From positions 4,092,001-4,156,000 of the forward strand of contig NC_079234.1 in assembly GCF_028502605.1 (NCBI RefSeq): 64,000 nt of DNA, given 5' to 3'. This document shows positions 11,135 through 22,795 of the stretch, piece after piece. The position numbers and the translations under genes are program-made. The DNA comes from Trichoderma breve. Its lineage: Eukaryota > Ascomycota > Sordariomycetes > Hypocreales > Hypocreaceae. The notes beneath the pieces are model-generated. The model did not search any database and was not told where the DNA came from. It was given only the letters and a program-made list of their open reading frames with translations. Positions within the stretch are counted from its first letter, which is position 1; each line of letters begins with the position of its first letter.

Positions 11135-12015
11135 CCACTCCACTTACATAAAACACAGATGAAATGTCGCGATATCATCGTCGCAATGCCGTCACGTGCA
11201 CTCCCTCTTCTCCAAGTTCAAAGCGTCGGAATGTCCGGGGGCAACGAAACGAAAACGTCAATCAATTCTCAATACAGCGTATCAATGAAAGAAAAAAAGA
11301 TGGCTCCTAGAGAGACTATAAATCCCGATGGGCACTCTGGAATGGAAGAGAAAGAAGAAAGATGGAAAATGCGGCGTGTAGTTGACGGGAGGCAAATCAA
11401 AAATGGCGGATGACACAAGTGAGACAAGCCACAGGGGACTACCGACCGCCATTAGCAGCCAACTTGCGTCAACTTCAGGTATGGAGCCCATCTTTGGTGA
11501 TCCTTGCTCTGTGACTGGTCGTGACAACCTCCAAAGGGACGATCATTGGGGGCCACATGATTGCTCGGCCGTTCCTCTCAACCTTGAGTCAACCTCCAAC
11601 TGCCGTTGCAGCGTATCACGGCTGTTGCTTGTTCCTGAGCATCTTGTCTGCTGCCATGCTGTCTCGGACCCATTGATGCGGGCTTCACTTACACAGTAAA
11701 AGGTGGCGTCAAGCATTCATTATTCATGATTTTACAGTGCAATACAAGTACTCCATCTGCAAGAGTCAATACCTAATTATCAGATAAAAATAGTTAGTGG
11801 ACGCATCCACGGTAATTATCATCTAGACTACCTATCAAAACTTGTTCCTTCACTGCGCCTAATCAATCCGTAGCTAACGCGCCTGTCCTGTCCCACCCAT
11901 CCATCACCTAGCAAAGCAACAGAAAGAAGCAAAGGTCAAGGGAAGCAAGATGAAAAAAAAGGTCTCCTGCCCTGCCCAATCCATGGTATAACGTTACAAA
12001 TCATACAAAAATACA
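11135..12015. other. Intergenic: no gene recognised
   Basis: It spans from the phospholipase-like gene start to the Set9 stop codon. It includes the phospholipase promoter region and the Set9 3' UTR. The open frames here are short and lack motifs. Confidence 0.5.
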
Positions 12016-14283
12016 TCATTCCTCAGTGAGCCTGCTGCTCACGCGCCTCGCGCGGCCACTCCTTCGAACTCCTGAATCTTCGTCTTTCCGATTGGTGTTA
12101 CCTGCTCTATTGGGCCCTCTCTTGGTCGCCCTGCCCCGATCGTCATCCGCCTCCTGTGTATCATCTCTGCTCTCGCTCAAAAGTTTTCGACCTCTTGCCC
12201 TCCGCTCGTCGTTGGAATCGAGGAATCGATGGATCATCCTGTGGTCGAGGATTCGCTCTTCTTTGTCTGAAGGCCCCGTCTTATCCGTCTTGGGCCATGC
12301 GTAGCCGTATAGCTTCGAGTGCCGCTCGCACCTGGGGCAGGAAGACCGAGTAAAGTAAGCATTCTGCTGAACAAAGTAGTCGCTGCAGTTTGTGCACTGA
12401 ATCCAAGCCATGTCGGGCTCCGAGAGGAGCAACGGCGTGAGCACATAGTCGCCCGGTTTTCGTACTCGGGAGGGAGGTGGTGTCGATTGTTTGGGAATTG
12501 CAGCCTGTCGTTTGCGGCGTTTCGGCTTGTCTGCACTCGTTGTCGCCGCCTCTATTGTTGATTCAGCCTCAGCCTCCGCTGCAATTTCTATGTCTAGCTG
12601 CGTCTTGACGTGGATTTCCGCCTCGATTTTTATTTCTGGCTGCTCCTGTTCCGGCTGCTCATCTTCTGGTTCAGATATGAGCTCAAACTTTGACTCGACC
12701 ACGGGCTGTCTAGCCACTCGCACATTCGCCACAAAAGGGTAGTATGCTTCGGCAGAATCATCGGTAGATGATGGATCATTGAGAATGGAAGAAATAGACA
12801 TGGTTATCAGTTGCCGCGGCCTTGGGATCGGCTGAACCAGGGCCTCTACCGGTACCATGTCGGGAGATGCACGGCTTCCCATGCTCCGAGGAGAAACAGG
12901 CTCCACCGTGATGCTGGTGACGTCTTTATAACCGTGTCGCTGCTCATTCTTTGATGTGTCTAAACGCTCTGCTTGGGATCTTGGCGGCGTCTGTGCCTCT
13001 GGCTGCGGGCTCTCCTTCTCGGGCGACGCGGTATCCGTCTCCGGGGCATCTGCATGGCTGGGGGTCACGCTCCTGGTACTCGACGAGTCATCAAAGCTCG
13101 AGGCCGCGCTAGGGAGAGAGAGTAGATTTGACGAAGCGTTTGATGACTCGGACAAGAGCTTGAGCTTCTTGGCCGGTGTGATTGGTGGAGTTGCCATTGC
13201 GTCCATGGCTCGTTTTCGACCTCGGGGGGTTGCTTCTGGCGCGGGTGTCGGAATCGAGGATGTTTCCTGCGCATCCTGTTTCTTCACCTTTGGCTTCGTC
13301 TTGTAAATGCGTGGCCGCATGTCGGGAGTCACCGAGGAAGTGCGCGAGGAGCCCCCAATGCTGTCGTCTCTCCGTCGTCTGCGCAGAGAGTATGTCTCTT
13401 TCCCTCCATCGTTTTCGACGCTGATTTTTACATTGACCGCTTCGCCTTCGGGTGCCCATCCATTCCTCAGCTCCTTTTCGCACGTTCGACACAAACACTC
13501 GCAGTTGTCTTCCCCAAAATAGCAATCGCTGTACGTGACTGTAATCTCCTCGCCGACTTCAATGGGTCGAGAGGCCACAATCTCAATGGTGGACTGGCTG
13601 GTAGTCATGAGCTTGGCGTTTGCGCGACAATCGTGGTTGGCGAATCGCGCCGGTCCCATGAACAAGCTGGTGCACTTCTTCCTCGAGCTGACCACAATGC
13701 TAAAGTCCTTTTTGCGGACCGTGATTTCTGTTTCCTCCTCGGGGGTGATGTTGATTTGTATGCCAGAAAGATACTTGATTGTCTCATTGCGCTTAATGTA
13801 TCGCCTGGCAATTACACATGCTTCGTGGGTCACAATGGTGTATCGGTTGGTGGTGCTGACCTCCCAAGGGCAGTCGGGCATGTAAATGCGAAGATATCGT
13901 CGCAGATGTTGTACAAAATCGGCCTTTTCCTTGTCCAGCTTCAGACCATTGACATACCTCTTGAGGCCGTCCACAGACGTCAACAGCCGTTTTTCGGCGG
14001 CCTCAAGGTCCTTGTTTACAACGACATCTTCTTGGATGATTTTGGCCACCTCACCTTCTCGGATCCCCCGTGATGGATGGTAAGACGAGCGATTCTTGGG
14101 AACAGTGGCCCAATAAAAAGCCTGGCGCAAATCAAATTAGATGCCCATCTTTTACTTGCATTGCGCACTCAAACTCACATGGTCGACGAGCGCATCCGTT
14201 AGAATGTCGTCGTAGGCAGCCAGCTGGGAGAGGGTCAAGCGCTGCTTCTTGGCCGTTGCCCCGGCAGCCTTTGGCGGCGGCAT
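12016..14283 (-). CDS. SET9: Histone H4-K20 methyltransferase Set9 (SUV4-20/KMT5 family)
   Basis: A nuclear SET-domain enzyme that methylates lysine 20 of histone H4, linked in fungi to DNA-damage response and heterochromatin. There are two exons, 14283-14179 and 14121-12016, joined across a 57-bp intron (GTGAGT...GCCAG) within LVDH/AFYWATVPKNRSSYHPS, the conserved Set9 N-terminal helical region. The SET core is clear: SGIQINITPEEE, RFANHDCRANAKLM (cofactor-pocket NHxC motif), VGEEITVTYSDCYFG, then the post-SET zinc cysteines in CECLCRTCE. The long C-terminal half is low-complexity with Ser/Pro/Glu-rich stretches, ending in a Cys cluster (MAWIQCTNCSDYF...SSCPRCERH) resembling a zinc ribbon and a basic tail. 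Total about 736 residues, typical for Sordariomycete Set9. It diverges from the uL14m gene. Confidence 0.95.
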
Positions 14284-15425
14284 TGTCTAGACGGGGATTA
14301 TTTGTCTGCAGAAAGATACCACCGGATGCAAACCCGTAAATCCACACGAGCAAGAATCGCAGAGGGCGAGAGAGAGAGAGAGAATGAGGGGTTTTTGCTG
14401 GCGCCAACAAGATGTTGTTGTTTTTTTTTTGCAAGGAGCGGACAGAGAGAGCTCAAGATTCCCTCATAACTCTAATTTCCACCCCGTCAGCGCTGCGCCG
14501 GCTGCCGTCACGGATGAAACACGCAGCAAGGCTCCGCGACCGTCGCAAATCTCGCAAACCGCGGTCACTCTGGCGATCAGAAGCACAAGCCGATGCGCAC
14601 AGGAGTGAGTTGCGGCGTCGAGAAAGAAAAGAAGCTCTGTTCTTGTCACCTGAAGCGTCTCGACGTCATCACTTTCAAGCTACCCTATCCAGCCATGTAA
14701 TGGCGAGATCCAAAGTCAAAAGGGAAGTGAAGCAGCCGGAAAGGACGGGAAGATTGATGAAGCAAATAGCAGCGCAAAATCCGTAAGAGAAGAAAAAACC
14801 AAGAAGAAGGAAGAAGAAGAAAAAGTGAGGCTGTTGGCAGTGCCTCGGAAAAGTCTCATGCCATGCAAGGCCCAGAAAACATTGCAAGTGAGAAAGACTG
14901 GAGGTGAAAGTGAAAGGGGCGCCTTGCAGGAAACCGCAGCTGCCATGCAATGGGCTGGTCACCGCACTGCACTAGAAATGGATATTCTTAGCACTAAGCT
15001 CTAGCAGGGAACAGGCGCTGCCAGCAGCCAACGAGCAGCAAGAATTTGCCAGCTCCGGCCGCCCCCCCATGCCAATTTGGCTGTCCGGGCGACGGATGGA
15101 GAAGCCTTTGAAGCTCCAGTTTTTCCCGTTTTTGCCCTTTTCAGCGAGCTTGGAGAAAGACAGGGATTTGTTACGTGTGAGGTGTGTTGATCCAGATTCA
15201 GCCCCCTGGGAAGAGCCGAGAATTAGCCAGCCACTGGGGATGCCGGACGGAGTACACTAAAAAGTCACCGACGAGCTGGTTCCGGGAAGCACGTGATATC
15301 GAAAAGTCTCAACGCCAGAGGTGGGCTTTTGGCGATGCCTTCAGTTGGGATGAGACTGACGATTGATTGGATGAGCTTTGCATAATTGCTGGTGCTGCTG
15401 CTGTTGTTTCTTGTCTACAGTCACA
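14284..15425. promoter_or_regulatory. Shared divergent upstream region of SET9 and uL14m
   Basis: About 1.1 kb separates the two divergent starts. It contains a GA tract (about 14368-14384), a T run near 14417-14428 and a purine-rich GAAGAAGAAG block near 14808-14825. Such tracts commonly mark nucleosome-poor fungal promoters. No ORF with motifs is seen. The promoter role is inferred from position only. Confidence 0.5.
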
Positions 15426-15996
15426 ATGATTCAATTAAAGGTGAGCAGCCTCATTGACAGCTCCTCTTCTTCCCCTCCCACTACAACAGCCATGCTAATC
15501 ACCTGCCTTCAACGAACAGACGATGCTCAACTGCATCGACAACTCGGGCGCTGCCCTTGTCGAATGCGCCCTCGTCGTCGGCCAAAAGCGACACGCCAGA
15601 ATAGGTACCTTTACACCCTCTCAAACAAAAACACCTACAACAATCCCCAATTCTATCGAGTACATCCAATTCTAACTCAACCCCCCCCGAAAACCCTCAG
15701 GTGACCGCATCGTCGTCGTCGTCCAGGAACAGCGCGGCTCCTCCTCCTCCGGCATGGCCGGCATCTCTGCCGCCGCCAAAGTCAAGCGCGGCGACATCCG
15801 CCACGCCGTCGTCGTCCGCACCAGGTACCCCACGCAGCGCCGCGACGGCACCGTCGTGCGCTTCGACGACAACGCCTGCGTCCTGCTCAACAAGTCGGGC
15901 GACCCCGTCGGCACCCGCATCAACGGCGCCGTGGGCGCTGAGCTGAAGCGCAAGAAGTGGAGCAAGATTCTGTCCATGGCACCCATGCAGGCATAA
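15426..15996 (+). CDS. Mitochondrial large-subunit ribosomal protein uL14m
   Basis: A component of the mitochondrial 54S ribosomal subunit, near the GTPase/intersubunit region. There are three exons: 15426-15440 (five codons, MIQLK), 15520-15604 and 15701-15996, with introns of 79 and 96 bp. The product is 131 residues. Bacterial L14 hallmarks are plain: TMLNCIDNSGAALVECALVV at the N-terminus, GDRIVVVVQ, VKRGDIRHAVVVRT and the universally conserved RRDGTVVRFDDNACVLLN, ending in GTRINGAVGAEL. The lack of the eukaryotic cytosolic uL23/uL14 features and the bacterial-like length point to the mitochondrial form (yeast Mrpl38). No separate presequence is obvious. Third positions are strongly C/G-rich, as expected for a highly expressed gene. 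Confidence 0.95.
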
Positions 15997-16733
15997 GGGA
16001 ATAGAGGACAAGAGAGAGGGGGGGGGGGGGGGGGGGAGGAGAGAGGGAGAGAGAGGAATAGAGGCAGCTGGATAGATATCACAAAATGCAGGAGGGGCAA
16101 CTGGTGTCGTCTCCATGTACGAGTTGGGATCATGTACGATTACGAAAATACTCTCTGGTGGCATTTACTTTACATGGCGTTTACGAAATGAGACATTTGA
16201 TCAAGAAGAAACAATCTTTTTTTTTTTTTTGTGTGTACAACGAATTTGAGTTGCAAGACTATCTAGGTATGAAAGTGCCTCTGACATGACAATCTGTATG
16301 GCATGAATAATGCATAGAGACTTTGAAATCATGGCAATGTGTATGATAGGGACATTGCACAGAGACATGAAGAGAACACAAAACAACAAGACACTCTTTA
16401 GAAATGAAGTGACTGAATTCAAGCTCGGCGTGGTAACACAACACCGGCCTAGTAAATAAAAAACACCCCTCTAAATATGCTCCCCCAACGCCGTCATCCG
16501 TCTTTTCCAGGTTTCGGTGGTACGCAATTATGGTAGACTCTAGATGTGCCACTTTCCGTAGCATTTTCCATCCCCGACGCCAACTGTAACAAGACAGAAA
16601 AAAAAAGAGAGAGAGAAACAAGAGCAAAGCTCTAACTAGGTAGGCCTGATGCTAGAATGTTTTGGCAATTCTTCGTTGCCCATAGTCAGACTCTGTGAGT
16701 GAGCCTTGAACCACGAACTAGTCGTAAAGGCGT
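15997..16733. other. Convergent intergenic region with long G tract
   Basis: This is the 3' flank of both uL14m (+) and RPB9 (-). A 19-nt G run lies at 16018-16036, within purine-rich GAGAGA sequence directly after the uL14m stop codon. A T run lies at about 16218-16231. No gene is seen. Confidence 0.55.
16018..16036. repeat. Homopolymer G tract (19 nt)
   Basis: An uninterrupted run of 19 G residues flanked by GAGAGA, 22 bp after the uL14m stop codon. The run length may be unreliable in the assembly. Confidence 0.9.
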
Positions 16734-17824
16734 TTAATCGAAAATGTGACCACACTCGCAACAAACGTAAAACAATTTCTGCATCGCGGCAAGCCAGGTT
16801 AACCAAGAATTCAAACCCAGAACCCCAGGGGACAGGCGCTCACCATGCCAGTATCAGCACTGCGTTCTTGTGACTGAAAGAAGACGGCTTCTTGATGACT
16901 GCATCTCGGGCACGCCTTGTTGGATCGTGGGAGCTGTAGTTTGGAAAAAGCGAAAAGAAACGCACAGTCAGCCAGCTGCCATATCAGATATGCAAACACA
17001 TATAAAGGAAGCAGAACTGAAAATCCACAACAGGACCCCGTCCATAATCACAGCTCAGGTCCCCATCAGTACGATAAAACACCAAGATGGCGGGACCGGG
17101 CCAAACACCAGAGCAGTATAGTAGTAATACAGGGTATCGATCGTCATTGTAAACATTGGTGGGAAAGACAAGGCTTCCGCAGCCGCAAGCCGTCGTAAGT
17201 CGATGCGGGCATCCAAAGGGTCACCGATCAAAGGTTAACAAGGATCGCGCCATCAGTGCAATGGCCAACTTCGTCTCTGAAAGAATGCAGGGACTCGGTT
17301 TCGGTGGAGCCGTCGGTGCTGCTGAATTCGACGTCTTCCATCATCTCTTCGTCGTATTCCTCAAAGGGGTCGTCGGGAATGAACAGGTTAAACTGAGCCA
17401 TGCCCATGGTCCCTACGCTGCCCAGTCGGCAATCGTCCTCGTCCTCGGTCTCGCTCGGGGAAGGCCAAGCGTCGAGATGGCCATTGGCGGGAACTCCACA
17501 GGTGTTGCAGGAGATGACGTGTTCGCAGAAAAGGCACAGGACTGGCACGAAATCACTAGTACTAACCGTGGGATCAGAGCCGACGTCCTGAGTGACACCG
17601 GCCGTCTCGCCGGACGAGTTGTTGAGCACGTTGCGGAAGACGCACGTCGACTGGGCGTCCTCGGTGTACTGGCAGGTGCGGCAGGTGAACTGCAGCTTGT
17701 GCGCGTCTTCATCTTCCTTGGGGTAGAGCATGTTGGAGCATTCGGAGCAGAAGCGGAACGTGATTTGCTCGAGCTTCTTGGGGCCGGAGAGATCGTCCGA
17801 GGTGGTGGACTGAGGAGTTGCCAT
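16734..17824 (-). CDS. RPB9: RNA polymerase II subunit Rpb9
   Basis: A small zinc-ribbon subunit of RNA polymerase II (start-site selection, fidelity, transcription-coupled repair). Exons are 17824-17567 (86 codons), 16933-16844 (30) and 16778-16734 (14 plus stop), giving 130 residues. The first ribbon has Cys26/Cys29 (FRFCSECSNMLYP) and Cys48/Cys51 (CRTC), followed by GETAGVTQDVGSDPT. The second ribbon has Cys94/Cys97 (KACPRC), the QSQERSADTGM block and Cys122/Cys125 (YVCCECGHIFD). All junctions are in phase with GT-AG ends. The 633-bp first intron (16934-17566) is far longer than others here, and its 5' part continues the reading frame for 112 codons with coding-like composition (listed separately). 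ATG 17824 is the first in-frame ATG. Confidence 0.95.
17228..17566 (-). CDS. Alternative RPB9 C-terminus encoded inside the first intron (candidate)
   Basis: If the 5' splice site after SDPT (GTTAGT) is not used, translation continues 112 codons to a TGA at 17228-17230. The tail replaces the second Rpb9 zinc ribbon. It has a CxxC-x5-CxxC knuckle (Cys97, 100, 106, 109 in VLCLFCEHVISCNTCGV), then an acidic C-terminus with motifs SETEDEDDC, DPFEEYDEEMMEDVEF and STDGSTETE. By hand count, about 74 of the 112 codons end in G or C, like the neighbouring true exons and unlike a random intron. I do not recognise the tail as a known domain. It may be an alternative terminal exon giving a 198-residue isoform. 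The use of this form is inference; only transcript data can show it. Confidence 0.5.
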   Translation of the reverse strand, partial: VSTSDFVPVLCLFCEHVISCNTCGVPANGHLDAWPSPSETEDEDDCRLGSVGTMGMAQFNLFIPDDPFEEYDEEMMEDVEFSSTDGSTETESLHSFRDEVGHCTDGAILVNL

Positions 17825-20800
17825 TTTTGCGAGTGTGTAGTAAGAAGAAGAGGATGATGATGTGAAGAAAGGAGATGGCGATGCTCCTGGTTTCGATGTC
17901 GACTTCGATGGTTGTCGTTGTCGGAAGTAGAAGAGAAAAAAAAAGGTTTGGAAGAGCAAGGTTGAGATCAAGTGCTGAGATGGCTTGGGTGCAGCAAATG
18001 ATGGGAAAAAAGTGTCCAGGGGGGTGATTTGCCGCCTGGTAGTGGGTATGTGGTGGTAGCGTGGCAGCACTAGCAGCGATTGGGTTGCCTCCGCTGTGCT
18101 GCTGTGCTGTGCTGTGCTGGGCTTGTGCTGGGCTTGTGCTGGGCTTTTGAGTGCACAGACAGTTGAGCCCAGTGCGGTTGAGGCTTCGGCAGAAGAGAGA
18201 TGCGCTGCTTGTCTCGAAGGGATGCTCTGCAAGATGCAAAGTAAGAAAAGAGGCAAAGATGCTGAGCGAGGCTGCTGAGTAGCTGATGCTCGGCTTGTGA
18301 ATAGTCTCAAGGTTGCTTTTTTTGTTGCTTTTGTTTTTTGTAGTTGTATGAGAGAGGAAGAGATTCAGCAGAAGAGCGCGCGGCTGCGGTGCTGGTTTTG
18401 TGTGTGTTGTCTGGGAGAAAGTGGCAGCACGACCGGGCGTCGGTTCTGTGCAGAGTATAAGAGAAGGCTACAATGGCCTGATCAGAAGGGGGGGCAGTAC
18501 TATTTACCTGCAGCACCGGCGAATACGGAATCAGCAGCTGTGTATATGTACTCTGTACCGATCCGAGTCACTGAGAGCGCGGCAAAGTTTCAAAAGCCCA
18601 GGTGCAGCAGTTGAGTTCCAATCAGACAATCAGACGACCCCGCTGGCTGTGCTGTGCGCAACCTGAAGCTTTTTTAGCAGGCTGTACGTGCGTGTACCTT
18701 GCAGATCGGGAGCCAGGCAGCCACAAAAGCGTTTGACGCCGGCTGGTGAGTCAAGCCTCCAGCCTCGAAAGATTAGGTTCTGGATTCTTCCGGTTGGTTT
18801 GACTCTTGAGTTGAGTTTGAGTTGAGTTGAGTCTTATGCAGCTGGGCTGAGAGAGAATATTATTCGCAGCTTAGATGCTGAGAGGACACACGCATCGATC
18901 GATCCCTGGCATGTGATGTGCTTTTTTGGCTGCACGTGTAGTCGAGCATCACCCGTCCAGGACACACGCAGCGTTACGGGATACTTGCTCGTCATATATA
19001 TCTCTCCCCACCAATGGATTTCTGTTATTCAGAGGCAATAAGTCCCTTGCCAGCGGGGTTTTTCTGCAGTATCCTGGACAATGCCGGCAAGTCGGTAAGC
19101 CGTTTGAGCTGGGGCAGTGATAACTACCTACATATGGACCTACCTTTACGGCGCTGTTGATGAGGCTTCCCATAAAGCGCTTGCATGCACCCAAGTGTAA
19201 ACATGAGATATACCTATGCACAGGATTTACGATAAGATCCTCAATACAGCAACACAAGTGTTTCAATCCCAAATTTCAGCAACATGTTTGAATCCCCAAA
19301 GCTCATCAGCTACCCGTCCAGCGTTGTGTTACCAAGAGACATCCCGAATGGCCGAATGGCCGCCATTCTCCTGCCCTGATCTACCCTGGACACGCCCGAT
19401 AACCTGCGATCCTCATCACACCACCACCGGGCGACGGCCGCAGCAAGCCCGCATCATGCCCGTGGCTTCGTATATGAGACCCGACGTACTCGGCTTCGGG
19501 AAGCATCCCAGCCATGAATGGTTCCGATGGCCTTCCGCGCTTTAACGCTGGTACATACTAACTTACACATCCATACCTGCTGGGCCCAGGTTAGGTAGGT
19601 GACAGGTTTTGTGGTGGGTATGTAGGAGATATTACATGCGCATAGTCTGGCGCTTGGAAGAGATAATGGAGACGGACATGTAGCACCAATGTCATCAGAT
19701 CCTTGCCTGCATCTCACCTACATACATGCTCGTACATGTTGCGCACCTTGGCGTCAGGTCCAGGCTGATTCGGTGACATTCGGGCTTCCTTCTCGTTCCG
19801 CTTGTAGATGTGCTCGCGTCTATCTACATTCACATCGGCGCAATCCCCTCGTCTGCTCGGGCTGTATCTATCTACATAGTCAAGACGAAGTCGTGCAGCC
19901 TTACTGTGTTCGACAAGATGACAGCAAAGCAGATTACATGCATCGTTTGAAATTGCATCACATTACATTGTGCCCCGCCCACCGAGCAAGCTATCGTTGG
20001 AGACGCGGAGGACGGAAAAGGTGAAAAAACCTTGAACGGCTTTCGGTGGCCGAGTCCTCCGTCGAGTCTCCGGCGTAATCAAACAATGCAGCTCAATGTC
20101 AGAATCCTAGTGTTGTAGTAGTTTAGTAGTACTATTGGACTGCGGCTTGACCCGTGGCCTGGCATCGGTCGCTTATTGCGGATCTCGAGTCGCGTTGGGG
20201 GCCCCGATTGTGCATCCATGCTTACTTACTGTCTGAGAAGGACAATCTGCGATCAAGTATCCCATGACTGCTCCAGAGGAGATGTATGTTTCAAGTTGAC
20301 GACGGTTGGATCTGTACATACATGATGAACACAGCAACGATTAGCCGTTTGTAAGGGCTCTGTTATTCACTTCTACTCTTGGTCACTCCTACGGTAACTG
20401 AAGTGATATAATGATGCATGCATGCGCCTAGATGAACTACCCGATCCAACTCACGACACATCTACGCACTGCTCCTATACAGGCACATACGCAACGATGT
20501 GACGCCTCCTCCCCCGTAAGTCAAATCCTCCATCTCGTTCTCCTGCGCAAGCTTCGATCGCCGTTGCATCGTGACCCTCCTACTTCCCCCCCTCGTGATC
20601 AACTGACTCCTAGCCTCAAAGTACATCAAATACGGGCACAGCTACAGAACCCCCTAGAAGCCTCAGCTCTTGTCTGCCCCTCCATCAACTGACCAGCCGT
20701 CCATGATTCAAGCACCCAAAACCACCACCTGGGCAGCTAAAAAGCGCCACCCCTAACGTCCAGTTCAATTTCTCCAAAGCGCCCCAATTGACTCAGCGCC

Positions 20801-21340
20801 CTGCTGGAGCACACAAACCCAAGGTGGCAAGGCAAGGCTTTCCATGTTCCCACGTTGCCAGGCCAATCGCGCCGCCCCTCGACGCCCAACGTCATCAGGG
20901 TCACACTAGTGTTGATTAGCAGTGATGCCTTTTTGGTTACATCAATGTAATGAATGAATGCACAGTCAACTTGGTCATGAAAGTAATTGCTTGATGTCAT
21001 TGCAACCATTCACGTAATTCATCACACGTATATTTTCCTTTCTTTTCCAAATCCTCCCATTAAACAACCCAACGAACTCGTAACCAAACACGAGTCCAGC
21101 TAGCCGTTCTTCTGCAAGGCTCGCGAGAATAGCTTCCCCCATTTCCTTCCTGGTCAATCCTCTTAGCCTCTCCCCCGCACATCTTCATCGCCTATCCTAT
21201 TGGCTCCGCGCCCCATTGAAAAGCTCCATCTCCCAGCGTCCTTGTGTCCCAACTCCACCTCGAAGAGAACAGAAGAAGACTCTCTCTCTTTTCACCTTTG
21301 CGACGATTCACGACATTTCAAATCAAGCAGAATAGATACA
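17825..21340. other. Intergenic, 3.5 kb, between RPB9 and the Pin1 gene
   Basis: This holds the RPB9 upstream region and the Pin1-gene promoter. Structured parts are a CTGTG/GGGCTTGTGCT repeat patch near 18092-18146 and a TTGAG-type repeat near 18802-18832. Open frames up to about 110 codons exist but none carries motifs. The 5' leader of RPB9 may extend into the first few hundred bases. Confidence 0.45.
18092..18146. repeat. Short tandem repeats upstream of RPB9
   Basis: CTGTG units run directly into three copies of a GGGCTTGTGCT-like 11-mer. They lie about 270-320 bp upstream of the RPB9 start codon, possibly in the leader or core promoter. Confidence 0.75.
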
Positions 21341-22160
21341 ATGGTACGTATGCCTCCATCCAACTAGCCATCACCACCAGCTGCAGCAGCATCTACAGCT
21401 GCCATGCTTATGCTCAAGCTGGAACTGCAGAGACGAGAGAGACTGCTTGCTAATACCCATCTCCATCTACCAGGCTGACACCGGTCTCCCTCCAAACTGG
21501 GAGGTTCGCCACTCCAACTCCAAGAACCTGCCCTACTACTTCAACTCGGTCGAGAGAACCTCGCGATGGGAGCCCCCCGCGGGCACCGACAGCGAAAAGC
21601 TCAAGCACTACATGGCCGCCCACCACAGCGCCGGCTCGCGATCGGGCGCCGCGCCTGGCGTCCCCGAGGGCAAGATTCGTGCTGCCCACCTCCTAGTCAA
21701 GCACCGCGAGAGCCGCCGGCCGAGCAGTTGGCGCGAGGTATGTCAAATGACGATACGATGGGAGGGGAAGCTATACTATAGAAAACGGAGGCTGACAAAG
21801 AGCTGTTATAGGCTGAGATTACACGAACTAAGGACGAGGCCATGGAAATCATCAAGGCCCACGAAAAGACGATTCGATCTGGCGCTGCCTCGCTGGGCGA
21901 TCTTGCTCCCACCGAGTCCGATTGCTCTTCGGCCCGCAAGCGTGGTGACTTGGGATACTTTGGCCGCGGCGAGATGCAGAAGGAGTTTGAGGACGTTGCG
22001 TTCACGCTCAAGGTCGGCGAGCTGAGCGATGTCGTGTCGACGGCGAGTGGGCTGCACTTGATTGAGAGGTATGTCTTTTCTGTGTCTGCTTTTGCAAGAG
22101 CGCGTATATATGAACTTAGATGGACGATTGACTGACGCGGGTTGCTACAGATTGGAGTAA
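21341..22160 (+). CDS. Pin1/Ess1 phospho-Ser/Thr-Pro peptidyl-prolyl isomerase
   Basis: A nuclear parvulin isomerase acting on pSer/pThr-Pro bonds, including the RNA polymerase II CTD. There are four exons: 21341-21343 (the ATG alone), 21474-21737, 21812-22068 and 22151-22160, giving 177 residues. The WW domain spans about residues 6-37, with Trp10 (LPPNWEVRHS) and Trp33 (RTSRWEPPAG). The PPIase domain begins at KIRAAHLLVKHRESRRPSSW, where the conserved His and basic phosphate-binding residues are visible. It continues through SDCSSARKRGDLGYFGRGEM (catalytic Cys, then the G-D-L-G-x-F loop) and ends HLIERLE. All splice junctions match the family alignment. The ATG-only first exon is unusual but leaves the WW domain perfectly positioned, and no other in-frame ATG lies near it. 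Confidence 0.95.
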
Positions 22161-22795
22161 GGATGCGGCTCTGAATGGCACGTATGCAAACGAGAGGAGT
22201 GTAATATACCAAAAAGAGAACAAACAAAGGATGATGATAACCGCCGGAAAGCGAGAATATTCAGTTCTGTCTCACCAAAAAAAGAATTGAGAAAAAGAAA
22301 CAAAGAATATGCAAAACAGCAGTAAGCAAACCTGAGTAGGCTGCCGTTCCCTATCACGAGGCTCGACGGCGGTGGGACAGACACCACGACGGGTAAAATG
22401 CTCTTCATCATGGAGCCGTAATTGTAATTTGCTGCCCTACCAAGAATCTCCTACCAGCCAAGCACATGATCCCTCAAAAAGCCATCCCAGAATTCAAATC
22501 CTGTTGTATTTGTCATCTCAAACAATCCCTCCCATATCCACATTCTGACATCTCTCCCATGTTTCTAATCTACATTTCTTTTGTGCAAAGTGCAAAATAG
22601 CCATCAGTCGCCCATGGTACATGCTTTAAAAAAATATGCCAAACATCTAAAAGTCGTCCGTCACTCTCTTCGACATGGTTCAATTTTGTTCTCCGCCACC
22701 CTTTGAAGTCTGTGTAAAACAGTATCCTGAACAAGATCTCTCCCCAAAAAGCCTTTTCCCGTAGCGTACCTAGAAAAAAGGTCCATCGTCCATTG
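22161..22795. other. Convergent intergenic region
   Basis: This is the 3' flank of the Pin1 gene (+) and the LrgB-like gene (-). No coding signal is recognised. Confidence 0.5.

Noticed and set aside
17156..17857. A 233-codon open frame on the plus strand opposite RPB9
   Set aside because: It is the antisense shadow of RPB9 exon 1 and the coding-like intron; it has no family motif and its residue mix mirrors the opposite strand.
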